64,000 nt of DNA from assembly GCA_051453625.1 (NCBI GenBank), contig JBOZIK010000001.1, positions 165,111,801-165,175,800 of the forward strand, in the 5' to 3' direction. The position numbers and the translations under genes were made by a program. Every line of letters begins with the position of its first letter. Positions within the stretch are counted from its first letter, which is position 1. Origin of the DNA: Welwitschia mirabilis. Its lineage: Eukaryota; Gnetophyta; Gnetopsida; Welwitschiales. This document shows, piece by piece, positions 1 to 11,340 of the stretch. The notes below the pieces were generated by a model, which saw only the letters and a program-made list of their open reading frames with translations, did no database searches and was not told the DNA's origin.

Positions 1-341
1 AGCTTGTCCACCTGATTCGTCTAGAGGAAGTAGGTCAGTGATGATCCCAATTCATTCTAAGGTAATTACCTAGATAAACGAGGGTGGATAACTCCAAAAA
101 ATAACACATTAAAATGCCTTTTCTCCTCATTTTTTAGTCACTTTTTTCCCCTCTCCCCTATTTTCATGCCAATTGGGGATGAATTGCTTCATCCATTGGG
201 ATTACTTTAGCAAGAAATGTTTTTTGAATTTAATGGTACATNNNNNNNNNNNNNNNNNNNNNNNNNNNNNNNNNNNNNNNNNNNNNNNNNNNNNNNNNNN
301 NNNNNNNNNNNNNNNNNNNNNNNNNNNNNNNNNNNNNNNNN

Positions 342-488
342 GAAAGTAAAGCAAGTAATATTAGAACACATCCAAGTCTTGACTATCTTTTCATCATGAA
401 TTCTTTGTCTTTTTGCATTTATAAAATTACATTCCATTCTATAAAGATTGTACTAGTTTGACATCAATTATTAATATAAGTTCTAACA
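342..488 (-). repeat. Element A 3' LTR, inner end
   Basis: Matches 3521-3662 along its whole length with scattered substitutions. On the element strand it begins TGTTAGAACTTATATT. It is followed on the plus strand by a purine tract complement at 489-503, as expected where a 3' LTR begins. The outer part is lost in the gap at 242-341; bases 1-241 do not match the right LTR. Confidence 0.7.
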
Positions 489-503
489 ATCTTCTTATTT
501 GAC
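489..503 (-). other. Polypurine tract of element A
   Basis: On the minus strand the sequence AAATAAGAAGAT directly precedes the TGTTAG LTR start. The position and composition fit a copia second-strand primer tract with G to A decay. Confidence 0.5.
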
Positions 504-904
504 ATTGATGGAAACAAATAAGTGATTTTGAAGGGGAAGAAAAATTTCATTTTGAAGATTTACCTTTCATCAAGCTAATAAAGCATACTGATATAATGAA
601 AGATCCCTCTTTCAAAAAGCCATAACAAGAATATTAAGTAGGATAATATTAAGGAAAATATTAAGTAAAGGGTGTTCTTAAAAGGGAAAAAAACTTTGTC
701 TTAAGCCCAAATCATTCGTAGTTCTATTAGATTTTAACTATGGTAATTTTATATACACATCAATGAAATCATACACATCAATAGATTTAAAGAAAAAAAA
801 AATCAATGTCTAAACTAAAAAAGATCCACCACATCTTTTTGAAAACACCATATTTTCTTCCCCTTTTGACATCAATGATAAAGAAAGAGAGAGAAATAAC
901 TTTA

Positions 905-2596
905 ATCCTTAGTCATGTGATGAGAACACCCACTATCAAGGTACCAAGAAGTATCACTTCTAATTTTCAAAGTTTCTTGAACTAAAAAGACTTTTTAAAA
1001 TTTTATTTTTTACCCATATGATCTTTCTTTACTTTTGGATAGAAACTTATTTGGGGAAAAATTTAAATGATAAAGCATTTAGATTCACAAAATACATCTT
1101 CTTTCTATATGGATAGTTAAATTTTGAATGAGTTTATAACAATAATGGAAAGTGATATTTCTTGTAGAAAATATTATACCTTTAATATTTACTAGTGGAT
1201 GATACTAGTACACTATTTCCTTTAAATCGAATTCCCTTTTTGTCATATGCAAGATGTCCTAATCTAAGAATCTTCTCAAGATTCTTTAATTCTTTTGTGA
1301 ATTTACTCAACACTTGTGAATAATGGCTTAAATTCTTGATGATACTTGTATCTTCATCTTGAAAATTTTTATACCTTTGATTTATGACGTAGTTCTTCCT
1401 TCTCAAATCCTTGATGATTTTGTTCAGTTCATTGAGTTTTAGAGTCAACATTTCATATTCTTAATATAGTTCATGACATGTGTATTTAAAATTTTATTCT
1501 TCATCATCACTCACGTCCAAATCGTATGGTCAGTAGATTTTGATGATTGAGTAGTGGGGTTTACAAGTGCCATGAAAGATAATCTTTTACTTTCTTTAGA
1601 TTATTCCTCTGAGCTTTCTTTTTCATCTTTTTCAAGATTATTCCAAGTGATAACTAGTAAGGGCTTCTTTATGTCCTTTAGTTTCTTATTATTGGCACAT
1701 TCACTTTTCATATATCCAAATCCTTCATAGGCATAGTGCTATGTTCCTTCCTTCCTTTCTATCACTTTCGGTGCTTTGATGATCTTATTTGAGTTTCTTT
1801 ACTAGTTTCTCCATATATTGTTCTTGACAAGAGTTTTTTAAATTTTCTTTCTAGAAAATGTACTTTATTCTCATATATTTTATCTTCTAACTTGTTACTT
1901 TTTGCATCTTCACACACGCTTCCCAAAGCAAGGTCTTTCTTCTTATCCTTGGAAAATTTTAACTCATAATTTTGAAGGTTACCTTGCAATTCGTCAAATG
2001 CCATCTTTTTGAGATTCTTAACTTTTTCAATTAGAGTCACTTTTGGTTTAAATTAGTTGGGAAGGAATTTCAAAGCTTTTCTTACAATTCTAGATTCTTC
2101 CATCTTCTCTTCTAGGGTTTTCATGGAGTTGATGATATCTTTTAATTTAGTAAATAATTTTTAAATAGTTTCTACTTCATCTATTCTTATGTCTTCAAAC
2201 TTAGTTATTAACATTTGCATTTTTGCTTGCTTAATAGTGGATGTCCCTTTGTGAGTAATAATAAGAATATCCCATGCTTCTTTGATAGTCTTATAGTCCA
2301 CTATTTTCTTAAACTCATTTGTAGTCACAGCACAAAAAACTGCATTCAAAGCGTAAATGCTAAGAGTAGCATTAGTTTTATCTACTACATATTTTTGTAT
2401 CAACACAACTGTAATATTGCCTTTGTCATCCTTTTGAGTTGTGGTAGGATGATTATAACCTCTGATCAATACATCCTCATAATATACATCTTAAAATCTT
2501 AAGAGTACTCTCACTATAGCCTTCCAATATTGGTAGTTTATTCCATTAAATATTAGAGGCTTAAAAATAAAGACATTTTACAATAGAACTCATGAT
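905..2596 (-). pseudogene. gag: Copia gag and protease start, broken (element A)
   Basis: Read right to left. UBN2-type gag occupies about 2160-2596, with IFNGINYQYWK near 2560 and the segment ALNAVFCAVTTNEFKKI, typical of copia gag. A zinc knuckle remnant lies at 1697-1738: YEGFGYMKSEC keeps the last Cys, but the second Cys and the His have become Tyr. A charged coiled-coil linker (89 codons open) is at 1182-1451 and ends with a NLEKILRLG-type motif common in these proteins. The protease start, WYLDSGCSHHMT, is at 911-949 and keeps the catalytic Asp. Nothing of integrase or RT follows before the 3' LTR. Several stops and frameshifts make it a pseudogene. Confidence 0.8.
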
Positions 2597-3520
2597 TAGA
2601 GTTCTTGAGTTGAAGATCAATTAAAATCTTGATGTTAACTTAACCTAGTACTTTGTGTGAATAGGACTATTAATAAAATAACAAACTTGATGAAATTAAC
2701 TATTTAAAAAAATAAACATTTAACTAGTAAATACTCCAAAAAAGTAAAAATGAAGAGGTAAAAAATAAAAATGCATCAAGGCATAGATTTTATAGTGGCT
2801 TATGATAGATCTTACTCCACTCTTAAAAAGAAACCACAATTAAGACTATCTTGAATCTTTTTTCATTCACTATCTACCAAGTTTTCAAGGCTAACTTTCA
2901 ACCTTTACAAAGCAAACTTTCATGAGCTTAGTTTAAACATTAATAAAGTAAAAATTTCCATGCTAAGTCTTAGCTCCTTCAAGGGTGGGTAATGGAATGA
3001 AGCATTTATGTCAAAATCACTTAACTACAAGTACAAATAATGGGCCTTTATTACTCACATTTAGTACAAAGATAGATATTAAGAGAAGAATGATGTTACA
3101 AAGGTAAGATTTTTAGATTAAAAATATAGACTACTTTTTAAAATCTTCTATCTTTGTTTGAGTTTTTGACTACTACCTATTTAAATAGATCTCTTGAGAA
3201 TATAACTGTTAGGTAGCTAAGAGGGATTTTTATATTTACAATGGATAGATTAGATGAGATAGTGGTTAGAAAACCATTACAGATTTAGTCACTTATGCAG
3301 GTTCAGTTAGCTCAATAAATCATCTAATTGACTTCATTCTAAAATTGAATATAGTTCAATCGATCCATAAACATCTAGTTGACTTGATGTACTTTAAATT
3401 CTAATTCTGGTTGATTTTATGCATAGTATAATCAAGCTAATGTAATTTGATAGAAAACTGTAGTTCTTCTCTATTATTAATTCACCTGGTTAACCTATAG
3501 TTTAAGTTCTTAAATAGAAA

Positions 3521-3662
3521 GTAAGGCAATTAAGATTAGAACACACCCAAGTATTAATTATCTTAGGTCATAAATCCTTTAGCTCCTTGCATTTGTAAAA
3601 TCACATTCCATTCTACAAATATTGTATTAGTTTAACATCACGTGGTAATATAAATCCTAGCA
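3521..3662 (-). repeat. Element A 5' LTR, outer end
   Basis: On the minus strand it starts TGCTAGGATTTATATTA, matching the 3' copy at 342-488. The inner limit of this LTR is unclear because the partner copy is cut by a gap. It may reach about 2640, since non-coding DNA separates gag from this block. AGTTGACT at 3377-3384 belongs to a word also found near 40.4 kb. Confidence 0.65.
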
Positions 3663-4191
3663 ATTAAACTTTATTTGAACTATTTTGTAATAATTTTAAT
3701 GTATCACATGAAAGTAAGCACATTAAAATTGATGTGGTTTGGATTGTTAATTTTAAGTTAGAACATTGATATTTGGATTCATAAATTGATGGATCAAATG
3801 ATAAATATGGAGTGAGTTGTATGGACTTGATTCAGATTTATGAGACATATATGAGTGATTTGGGAATAACATTTAGGTCATGTATTACTTAAATAATATG
3901 GACTTGGTTCATATTTATGGACTTGGTTCAGATTTATGAGGCATATATGAGTGATTTGGAAATAACATTTAGGTCATGTATTTCTTAAATAAATATAAGA
4001 TTAGAAAAATATGATCCAATACTTAGTCTTGATTTGACTTGAATTTAGGATTATGTTGATTTGAACTTGATCTTTGGATTTTTTAGGATGCTTTTTGCTT
4101 TGTGTTCTCCTCACCTTTTGCATGTAATTTATAGGTTTCATATCTAAAAATTACATACTAGTCCTAAATTTTATTAAGTTAGAAGTTAAAG
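3663..4191. repeat. Spacer with a 96-bp tandem duplication
   Basis: AT-rich flank between elements A and Gyp1 with no coding signal. A block of about 75 bp at 3822-3895 is repeated at 3918-3992 with few differences (both contain CATATATGAGTGATTTGG). The period is about 96 bp. Confidence 0.75.
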
Positions 4192-4196
4192 ATGAT
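4192..4196. repeat. Gyp1 target site duplication, left
   Basis: ATGAT directly before the LTR start TGTTGCAG. An identical ATGAT follows the right LTR at 15886-15890. A 5-bp duplication is the usual gypsy footprint. Confidence 0.85.
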
Positions 4197-5430
4197 TGTT
4201 GCAGTCTGAATTTGCGCAATCTTTAAGTCCTTAGGTAAAACTAGTAAATCATAATACTTGCAGAAAACACACACTAGTATAGATGGGAGTTAACTTGAAT
4301 GTCATAATTCATTGAAGGCACTAGGCTACAAGTTAGAGAATTGATTTCACAAAGTATTTAGTCTTTTCTATTTTAGTAAATAAAAGTAAACAATAATGCA
4401 AATGCAATGCAAGATGAATGATGATGAAATGCAATGGACGAAATGTAAGTGTAGTGAATCTATTTGGATTCTAATTCTTTTATTATAAGAATTAATCCCT
4501 ACATCAATTAGGAAGAGCTCTATTACTTATTTCTAACCAACATAAACTATAAGAAATGCAAAATAGAATATGAATAATGTAAATATGGGAATGGAATGGA
4601 ATAGAATGCAATGCAAAATCTAAACTAACAAATCAACCGTAATAAAGGTTATCCTTATGATCTAAATCAACTATAGAGATGTTACCAAACTATAATCAAC
4701 TTAAACGATAAAGGACATTTACAAAATAATAGTGAAAAGAGCAATTGAATTAATCATGAACTTTTACATCCACTTACAATAAAGTAGTAGCACCTCAATG
4801 GAGGATATTCAACCCAACACAAAGGTAAATGTTTCTCTATAGCTACAGGATGGACTCATTGTCCTTCAATATTCCATCACAAGAACATCTAGTACAAAAT
4901 ATGGATAAGAAAGTAAAGAAAAGGAAGAGTATTTATAGTTTTACATTGAAGTTCTAGAAGCTCAACCCTAAGAATCGAAGAAGAAAACCTAGCAATCTAT
5001 ATGGCTCGCATGACCTCATTACTTAGATAATTTTTTCCATCCATAGAAAATAGCTATCATACTGACTATCATGGGGACAACAATGGGGATGTCAAATCCA
5101 TTAGCTTCAAGCCCTACAGTCAACTTTATAGAGTTCATCCATGTTAACAGTGCTGTCCTCCTACTTGTCATGGGGATAACAGAAAGAACAACAGACCTCT
5201 TCATCTTCTATCTCAAAGGGAAATTAGTCTTTTACATAGCTAATCCTTCCTTTAAAGTATGAAGTATCAAAATAAGCCTAAGATACCTCCAAATATGTTA
5301 AGAATTGCATATTTCAATGAACATCCTATCAGTTCTCCATAATCATTACAATTGCATCCAAACCTATATAAATGTTCTACAAAAGTATTCAAAATACACA
5401 TTCAAATTCCTAAAAATTGGCATCACAACA
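4197..5430 (-). repeat. Gyp1 3' LTR
   Basis: 1234 bp, plus-strand ends TGTTG...CAACA, a 5-bp inverted terminal repeat. It aligns throughout with 14645-15885, where the ends have become TATTG...CAATA by transitions. The segment at 5053-5190 holds inverted repeats of a GGGACGACAG-like word. A 61-codon open frame lies at 5019-5204 (see findings). Confidence 0.92.
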
Positions 5431-5446
5431 TAGTCCCCTACTTAGC
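5431..5446 (-). other. Gyp1 polypurine tract
   Basis: Minus-strand AAGTAGGGGACTA abuts the 3' LTR start (TGTTGTGATG). The position is right for the plus-strand primer tract. Confidence 0.55.
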
Positions 5447-6924
5447 CTTGTTAGTTCCTGATAAAGTGAGTGGTCAACTATATTGCAAGATAATTTAACT
5501 AAGATAACCAGCAACTAAAAAAATGTATTTTGAGTTCAATTTTACCATGTAGGAATAGACATAAAAATCAATTACCTAATACAAATACTGACATATTGAT
5601 AATCCTCCTACTTAAAACACACTGCAATAGAACAAATGAATGTCATACACATACAAAAAGTCATAAAATGTAATAATTATAGCTTAGAAAATGATAATGT
5701 GTATGCATAATTCAAGATAGTGATACTAAAACTGATGTGTAAAACTTAAGTAGTGATAACTCAAAAAATGATGCATACAAGTTATTAATGTATTCTTTAG
5801 GGCATAAAACATAGCTTTAGAAAAGTTTTGTGAGTGTGCTAGTGTACTTCTACTAGATAAAGTTCATGAAATTTATTTAAGTAACATGAAATCATATCCA
5901 AGCAACTCATTGTAAATACATATTGTAAAAGATCAAACATAACCCTTTAAAAAATTAAAATTTTTTCTTAATATCTTTAAAAAATGCTTAAAAAGTATTC
6001 TTCCCCTTCCCTTCCTCCATATGTAAAGTAAGACATCTTGAATTACACAGGGTAAAAAGGGTGTCTGTTATGTAATCTATTGTGGGGACGACATATGCAG
6101 TATGACACTATTAAAATGAAATGCTTGAAAAAGATATAAAAAAAAGAAAAAGTCTAAAAATAAACAAGTAGATGAAGAGAAACAAAAAATAGAAAGAAGA
6201 TAAAGAGTGAAGAATTATCATAAAAACATGACCATGGTAAAAATAGGTCTATGGAAAAAGGGTGCTAAAGAGAAGAAAATGCACTAGTTAGAAAGAAGTA
6301 ATGCTCCGAATAACTTCTCAAATATGTCTAAACTTATAAGCCTGGAAAAGTAAGAATTAAAAGTGAAAAAGTATCATCATCACTTTTTAAAAATAGAAAT
6401 AACAACCCTTATGAATAGAAGCTATGAGTATAAGCAAGAAGAAACTACTAAAGGATCAGATCCATAATATTATTTTGAAAAAGTATGAAAATGACTTTAA
6501 AAAAGCCAATCAAAATAGCTAAATAAAAACAAAATGAAAATGGACAACTAGGAATATAAAGAAGATTGTTTACTTATCCTAAATTCTAATCTAAAAAATT
6601 CACTTGGTAACAATCATAAAATCACTTGATGAAAAATGCATGATAGTATATAAAAATTCATAAATTACCATTCAAATAGGCAATGATTTTGATGATGTCA
6701 AGTATGTATAAGTTATTAAATAATGAATGATAAGAGAAAAAGATGGAGAAACATAAAGTAACTAGATCACATATCAAAGCAATAGTAGAATCTAGAAAAG
6801 TAGAATGATCATGTAAAAGTATCACATGTGAAAAGTAATCTAGAAAAAAAGCATTGCCTCTAACGACACTAGGAACATCACAAATCTCATAAACTCTAAG
6901 TAAAATTTTATTCCACCATGATGA
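5447..6924. other. Gyp1 post-integrase region, no gene seen
   Basis: AT-rich stretch between the 3' LTR and the duplicated integrase-tail block. In Athila-like elements an env-like ORF may lie here, but I see no recognisable frame. An open frame of 93 codons at 6658-6939 on the minus strand has no motif I recognise. Confidence 0.5.
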
Positions 6925-7639
6925 GAAGAGGGAAATCACTATCAGAGAAGGAAGGACCTATACAGCATGGCCAATTAACCCCCCAGTGGAGTTCCCACAA
7001 CTACCATATCATACTACCAAAGGCCCCTCTCAAGAACATTTACCCCAGTGCACTTATGGTAGGACATCATGATGACCATATTTTTAGTTTAGATATAAAA
7101 GAGTATGGTCTTTATTTCTTTTATTTTTTTAATTACTTCTTTATTTTTTTTTGTTTTAACCACATAACAAAGTATTCATAAGGATAAAGTGATGTAATAA
7201 GATAAGAAACAAATAAGAACATGCAAAAATGACTAATTACTCACACCATTAAAATAAAACAAATAACCAAGGCATCTTCCTTCTGAATGAAGTGTATAGA
7301 TATATGAATGTCGTATAATTGGTTGAATCCAATATTATCATATTACAAAGTCTAAGTAAAAGATTACTAATCATGATAACTTCATAAAGTAATACATAAG
7401 TTAAGTTAAAGATATTTAAGTGATAGCAAGATGTCTACTTAAGAATTGAGTTAAGAAGGAATTTAGACAATAATAAGAGATAGGTCCTCCTCATTGAGAG
7501 AAGCTTTTAAGACAAGTGCTTCTATCATGTTTAAGGTTTTATTAAAAGATAACTCATAGATTTTTTACCTTTTTCTATTAACTTTTTGAATTTCCCTAGT
7601 GTATGGATCAGATATTTCCACTAAGCCATTATTATGTAC
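6925..7639 (-). repeat. Gyp1 integrase-tail block, copy 1
   Basis: About 700 bp that align along their length with 7740-8400, with many substitutions. Each copy contains, on the minus strand, the decayed integrase C-terminus (GKFKKLIEKGKKS-like here) and a downstream non-coding module. The 100-N gap at 7640-7739 separates them, so this is either a true tandem duplication or two related contigs placed side by side. Confidence 0.75.
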
Positions 7640-7739
7640 NNNNNNNNNNNNNNNNNNNNNNNNNNNNNNNNNNNNNNNNNNNNNNNNNNNNNNNNNNNNN
7701 NNNNNNNNNNNNNNNNNNNNNNNNNNNNNNNNNNNNNNN

Positions 7740-8400
7740 TAATGTGACCAACTGACCCCCCAGTGGAGTTCTAATAGCTACTATATTACACTGCCAAAGG
7801 CCTCTCTTAGGAAAATTTGCCATGATGTGCTTGGGGTGGGACATCATGGTGACCATGTTTTTAGCTTAGATATGAAAGATCATGGTCTTTATTTCTTTTC
7901 TTTTTCTTTCTTTTCATTTTTTTTTTCACATGACCAAGTAATTGTAAGGATAGAAGTGAAGTAATGAGATGAGTAACAAGTAAGAACATGCAAAAACAAC
8001 TAATTACTCATATCATTAAAACAGAATAAAAGAGACAAGGAATCTTACTTCTAAAGGAAGTTCATAAACATACAAATGTTTTAAGATTAGGTAAATCTAA
8101 TCTTATTATCTTAAAATGCCCAAGTAAAAGATTACTAATCATGGCAACTTCATAAAGTAATACATAAGTCAAGTAAAAGATATTCAGGTAATAGCATGAT
8201 ATCTAACCAAGGAATGAGTTAAGGAGAAATTTAGATAATGGTAAGAGGAAGGTCCTCCTTATTGAGAGGGGCTTCAAGACAAGTGCTTCTATCATGTTCA
8301 AGGTTTCATTAGTAGATGATTCATAAATTTTTAATCTTTGTCCATTGACTTTTTGAATTTCCCTAGTATTTAGATTAGAGATTTTAACTGAGTTATTGGA
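7740..8400 (-). repeat. Gyp1 integrase-tail block, copy 2
   Basis: Second copy of the block at 6925-7639. It is continuous with the integrase core to the right and carries the clearer C-terminal motif (frame reading ...KVNGQRLK... near 8340), so this is the copy that belongs to the element's own integrase. Confidence 0.75.
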
Positions 8401-9730
8401 ATATACTTTTTTTATAAGATAAGGACTTAACCATTTAGATTTTAAATTGTTGTGTAAATAGTGTAGTCTGGTATTGTATAAAAGGACAAGTTGATTAGGT
8501 TTAAATTACTTATGGAGAATCTTTTTATCATGTTTAAACTTAGATTGAGCTTTATGAATGAGTTGATAATGTATGACATTAGTATGCTTTTAATCTTAAT
8601 GGTCAAGTTGAGCTAATTGAGTTCTAAGATTTTCATCCAAGTTCACAAGGTTAAGTTGATGAGTGGATCGATAGGAGTTATAGCAAACATCAACTAGCAA
8701 GACACAAACCTTTCTGTATACAAGTTCATATGTTGAGAAACCTAGAGAGTTGCATCAAGTAGTGCGATAAGCCCAAAGACTATCATTAAGTTTAGAGAAC
8801 CAAGTTTTCTTATTAATAGAGACTAATTTTTAAAACATATTTTTAATTTCTCTATTTGCATTTTCAGCTTGACCATTAGTTTGATGATANNNNNNNNNNN
8901 NNNNNNNNNNNNNNNNNNNNNNNNNNNNNNNNNNNNNNNNNNNNNNNNNNNNNNNNNNNNNNNNNNNNNNNNNNNNNNNNNNNNNNNNNNNNNNNNNNNN
9001 NNNNNNNNNNNNNNNNNNNNNNNNNNNNNNNNNNNNNNNNNNNNNNNNNNNNNNNNNNNNNNNNNNNNNNNNNNNNNNNNNNNNNNNNNNNNNNNNNNNN
9101 NNNNNNNNNNNNNNNNNNNNNNNNNNNNNNNNNNNNNNNNNNNNNNNNNNNNNNNNNNNNNNNNNNNNNNNNNNNNNNNNNNNNNNNNNNNNNNNNNNNN
9201 NNNNNNNNNNNNNNNNNNNNNNNNNNNNNNNNNNNNNNNNNNNNNNNNNNNNNNNNNNNNNNNNNNNNNNNNNNNNNNNNNNNNNNNNNNNNNNNNNNNN
9301 NNNNNNNNNNNNNNNNNNNNNNNNNNNNNNNNNNNNNNNNNNAGATATAAGTTTGAACAAAATTACAAATAGTTTAGACATCATTCTTGGTAGTAGAAAC
9401 AACTTTGACCTACTTAATAACATAATCAACGACCACTAGGATGTAATTTTTGTCATGAGAAGGTGGTTTAATAGGGCCTATAAAGTCAATCCTGAACAAT
9501 TAAAAAGTTTACATTTAAGCATATATTTAAGGGACATATCTTGAGAATGAGTTAGGCTATCATAACATTGACAAGCATCACACCTTCTAACAAAGTTAAA
9601 TGAGTCTTTGAAAAGGGTAGGTCAATAAAAAATAGAGTGAAGAATTTTCATTGTAGTTTTTTAGCCACTAAAGTGTTCCTTGCATACCCCATGATGGAAA
9701 AGATTAAGCATTTCTAAGATTTTCCATTTA
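8340..9730 (-). pseudogene. Gyp1 integrase, broken
   Basis: Right to left on the minus strand. The zinc-binding region near 9555-9720 shows HH...H and LFKDSFNFVRRCDACQ. The catalytic core shows KNYILVVVDYV near 9400-9460. A 453-N gap hides the middle. Then YHQTNGQAENANREIKN at about 8830-8890, and the C-terminal KVNGQRLK motif near 8340. Stops and frameshifts lie between the segments. Family: retroviral-type integrase of plant gypsy elements, which joins the cDNA ends to the chromosome. Confidence 0.88.
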
Positions 9731-9979
9731 GGCATACATTTACAAATGATTTGGACTTTTCATCTTCTATAAAGTTGGGGTTCATTCCACTCATAATCAT
9801 GAATTCCATGAAGAAAAGGTTTGCATTGGTTATGGTTCTGATGCTAAGGTGTTTTCACAGTAACAAGGTAGTTCACAATATTAGCATACCAAGAAGTGGA
9901 ATGAGTGGAAGAGATAGCATAAAGTTGTTTAAAATTAAATAGTTGTTCATCTGAAAAGGATTCATTTATGGGAAGTTCA

Positions 9980-10560
9980 TCATGAGAATAAGAGGATCAA
10001 GATACGTGATCTATAATGCTATTATATTTTTTAACCTTATTAATGATGGTGAGATTGAATTCTTGCATGAGAAGGATCCGTCTNNNNNNNNNNNNNNNNN
10101 NNNNNNNNNNNNNNNNNNNNNNNNNNNNNNNNNNNNNNNNNNNNNNNNNNNNNNNNNNNNNNNNNNNNNNNNNNNNNNNNNNNAATGATGGTGAGATTGA
10201 ATTCTTGCATGAGAAGGATCCGTCTAACAAGTATGATACTAGAATATTTCTTAGTCATAAGATAGTGTATGGCTGCATGATTTATGTAAAACATTGATGT
10301 GGAAGCCAAGAAGATAACGTCAAAGATGATCAAGATAAAAGACAATGGCAAGCATTTCCATTTCAGTAGTAGTATAGTTGGATTAGGCTTTAGACAAAGT
10401 TTTACTAAGAGAAGATATGACTTTAAAACCATTTTCATATTTTTGACTAAGAACCCCATCCACAATAATGTTGCTTACATTACATATGAGTTTAAAATAT
10501 TTAGTCCAATAGGGATCCATGACAATAGATTCAAGAGAGATGTTTTCCCTAAGTGTATCA
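9980..10560 (-). pseudogene. Gyp1 RNase H, broken
   Basis: Minus strand. The frame contains YINHAAIHYLMTKK followed by ILLMQEFNLTII and a decayed ...IIDHVS end, which are the signature blocks of gypsy RNase H. A 42-bp sequence (10042-10083) is repeated exactly at 10184-10225 across a 100-N gap, so the protein looks doubled there; this is more likely an uncollapsed overlap than biology. Confidence 0.88.
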
Positions 10561-11340
10561 AATGCAAGTTGATGTGAATCAGTCCAATCAAATTTAGCAT
10601 CTTTTTCAAGTAACAAGTAAAGGGGTTTACAAACCTTAGCATAATCATGAATAAAATGAGGATAAAAACTAACATAACAAAGGAAGGATATAACTTGCTT
10701 GACATTGGTTGGAGGGCTAACATTTTTAGTGATATTAACTTTTGTAGGGTCCATCTTAATCCCTTCCTTTGAGATGTGATAATCTAAAAATATTTCATCT
10801 TTAACAAGGAGGAAACTCTTTTTCCAAATAAAATGTAGGCCACTCTCTATACATCGATCTAAGACTTTCTCTAATCATTTTATGATTTATTCAAAAGTTT
10901 CACCAAATATGGAGAAGTTATTTATAAATATTTCAATAGAATCCTATATCATATCAGACAAGATCCTTATCATCACTTGTTGAAAAGTCCTAGAGGTGTT
11001 ACAAAGTCTAAAAGGCATCCATCTAAAGGTAAACATTCCAAAGGTTGAGGTAAAGGTTGTTTTGGCTTGGTCTTAACTTGCTATACAAACTTGATTATAG
11101 CTACCATACCCATCAAGAAAATAATAGTAGGCATGACCTTGGATTATATCAAGCACTTAATCAAGAAAGGGTAAAGGACAATGACCTTTTTTGTAACCTC
11201 ATTAAGTTTTCTAAAATCAATGCACATTATCCATTTCCCTTTTTTTTTAGAACTACTATCAAAGAGCTAATCCACTCACCATCAGATATAGCATAGATGA
11301 TCCTAGCATCTATAAGTTTAATAATTTCATCTTCAACTAC
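10383..11340 (-). pseudogene. Gyp1 reverse transcriptase, broken, catalytic Asp lost
   Basis: Minus strand. Blocks in order: CIDFRKLNEVT (about 11200), YYYFLDGYGSYNQV (about 11120), FRWMPFRLCN (about 11000), then IEIFINNFS at 10911-10940, where the usual catalytic Asp-Asp pair reads Asn-Asn (10917-10922). It continues through the RT thumb into LLEKDAKFDWTDSHQLAF and ...SKTLSKA, the RT to RNase H link. Asp to Asn is a G to A change in both codons. Two or more stops are also present. It synthesised cDNA when intact; it is dead now. Confidence 0.92.

Larger units (their letters stand above)
342..3662 (-). mobile_element. Copia element A, gag-only remnant
   Basis: Ty1/copia element read on the minus strand. 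The outer end of its 5' LTR lies at about 3521-3662 and the matching 3' LTR end at 342-488; both copies share the AAATTACATTCCATTCTA-type block and end in CA on the plus strand (TG start on the element strand). Between them lie gag and the start of the protease, and nothing else of pol. The left LTR runs into a 100-N gap, so its outer limit and any target duplication cannot be seen. The family is inferred from the UBN2-like gag and the DSGCS protease start. Confidence 0.75.

Noticed and set aside
6918-7181. 87-codon plus-strand open frame
   Set aside because: Lies in the duplicated non-coding block; the other copy does not keep it.
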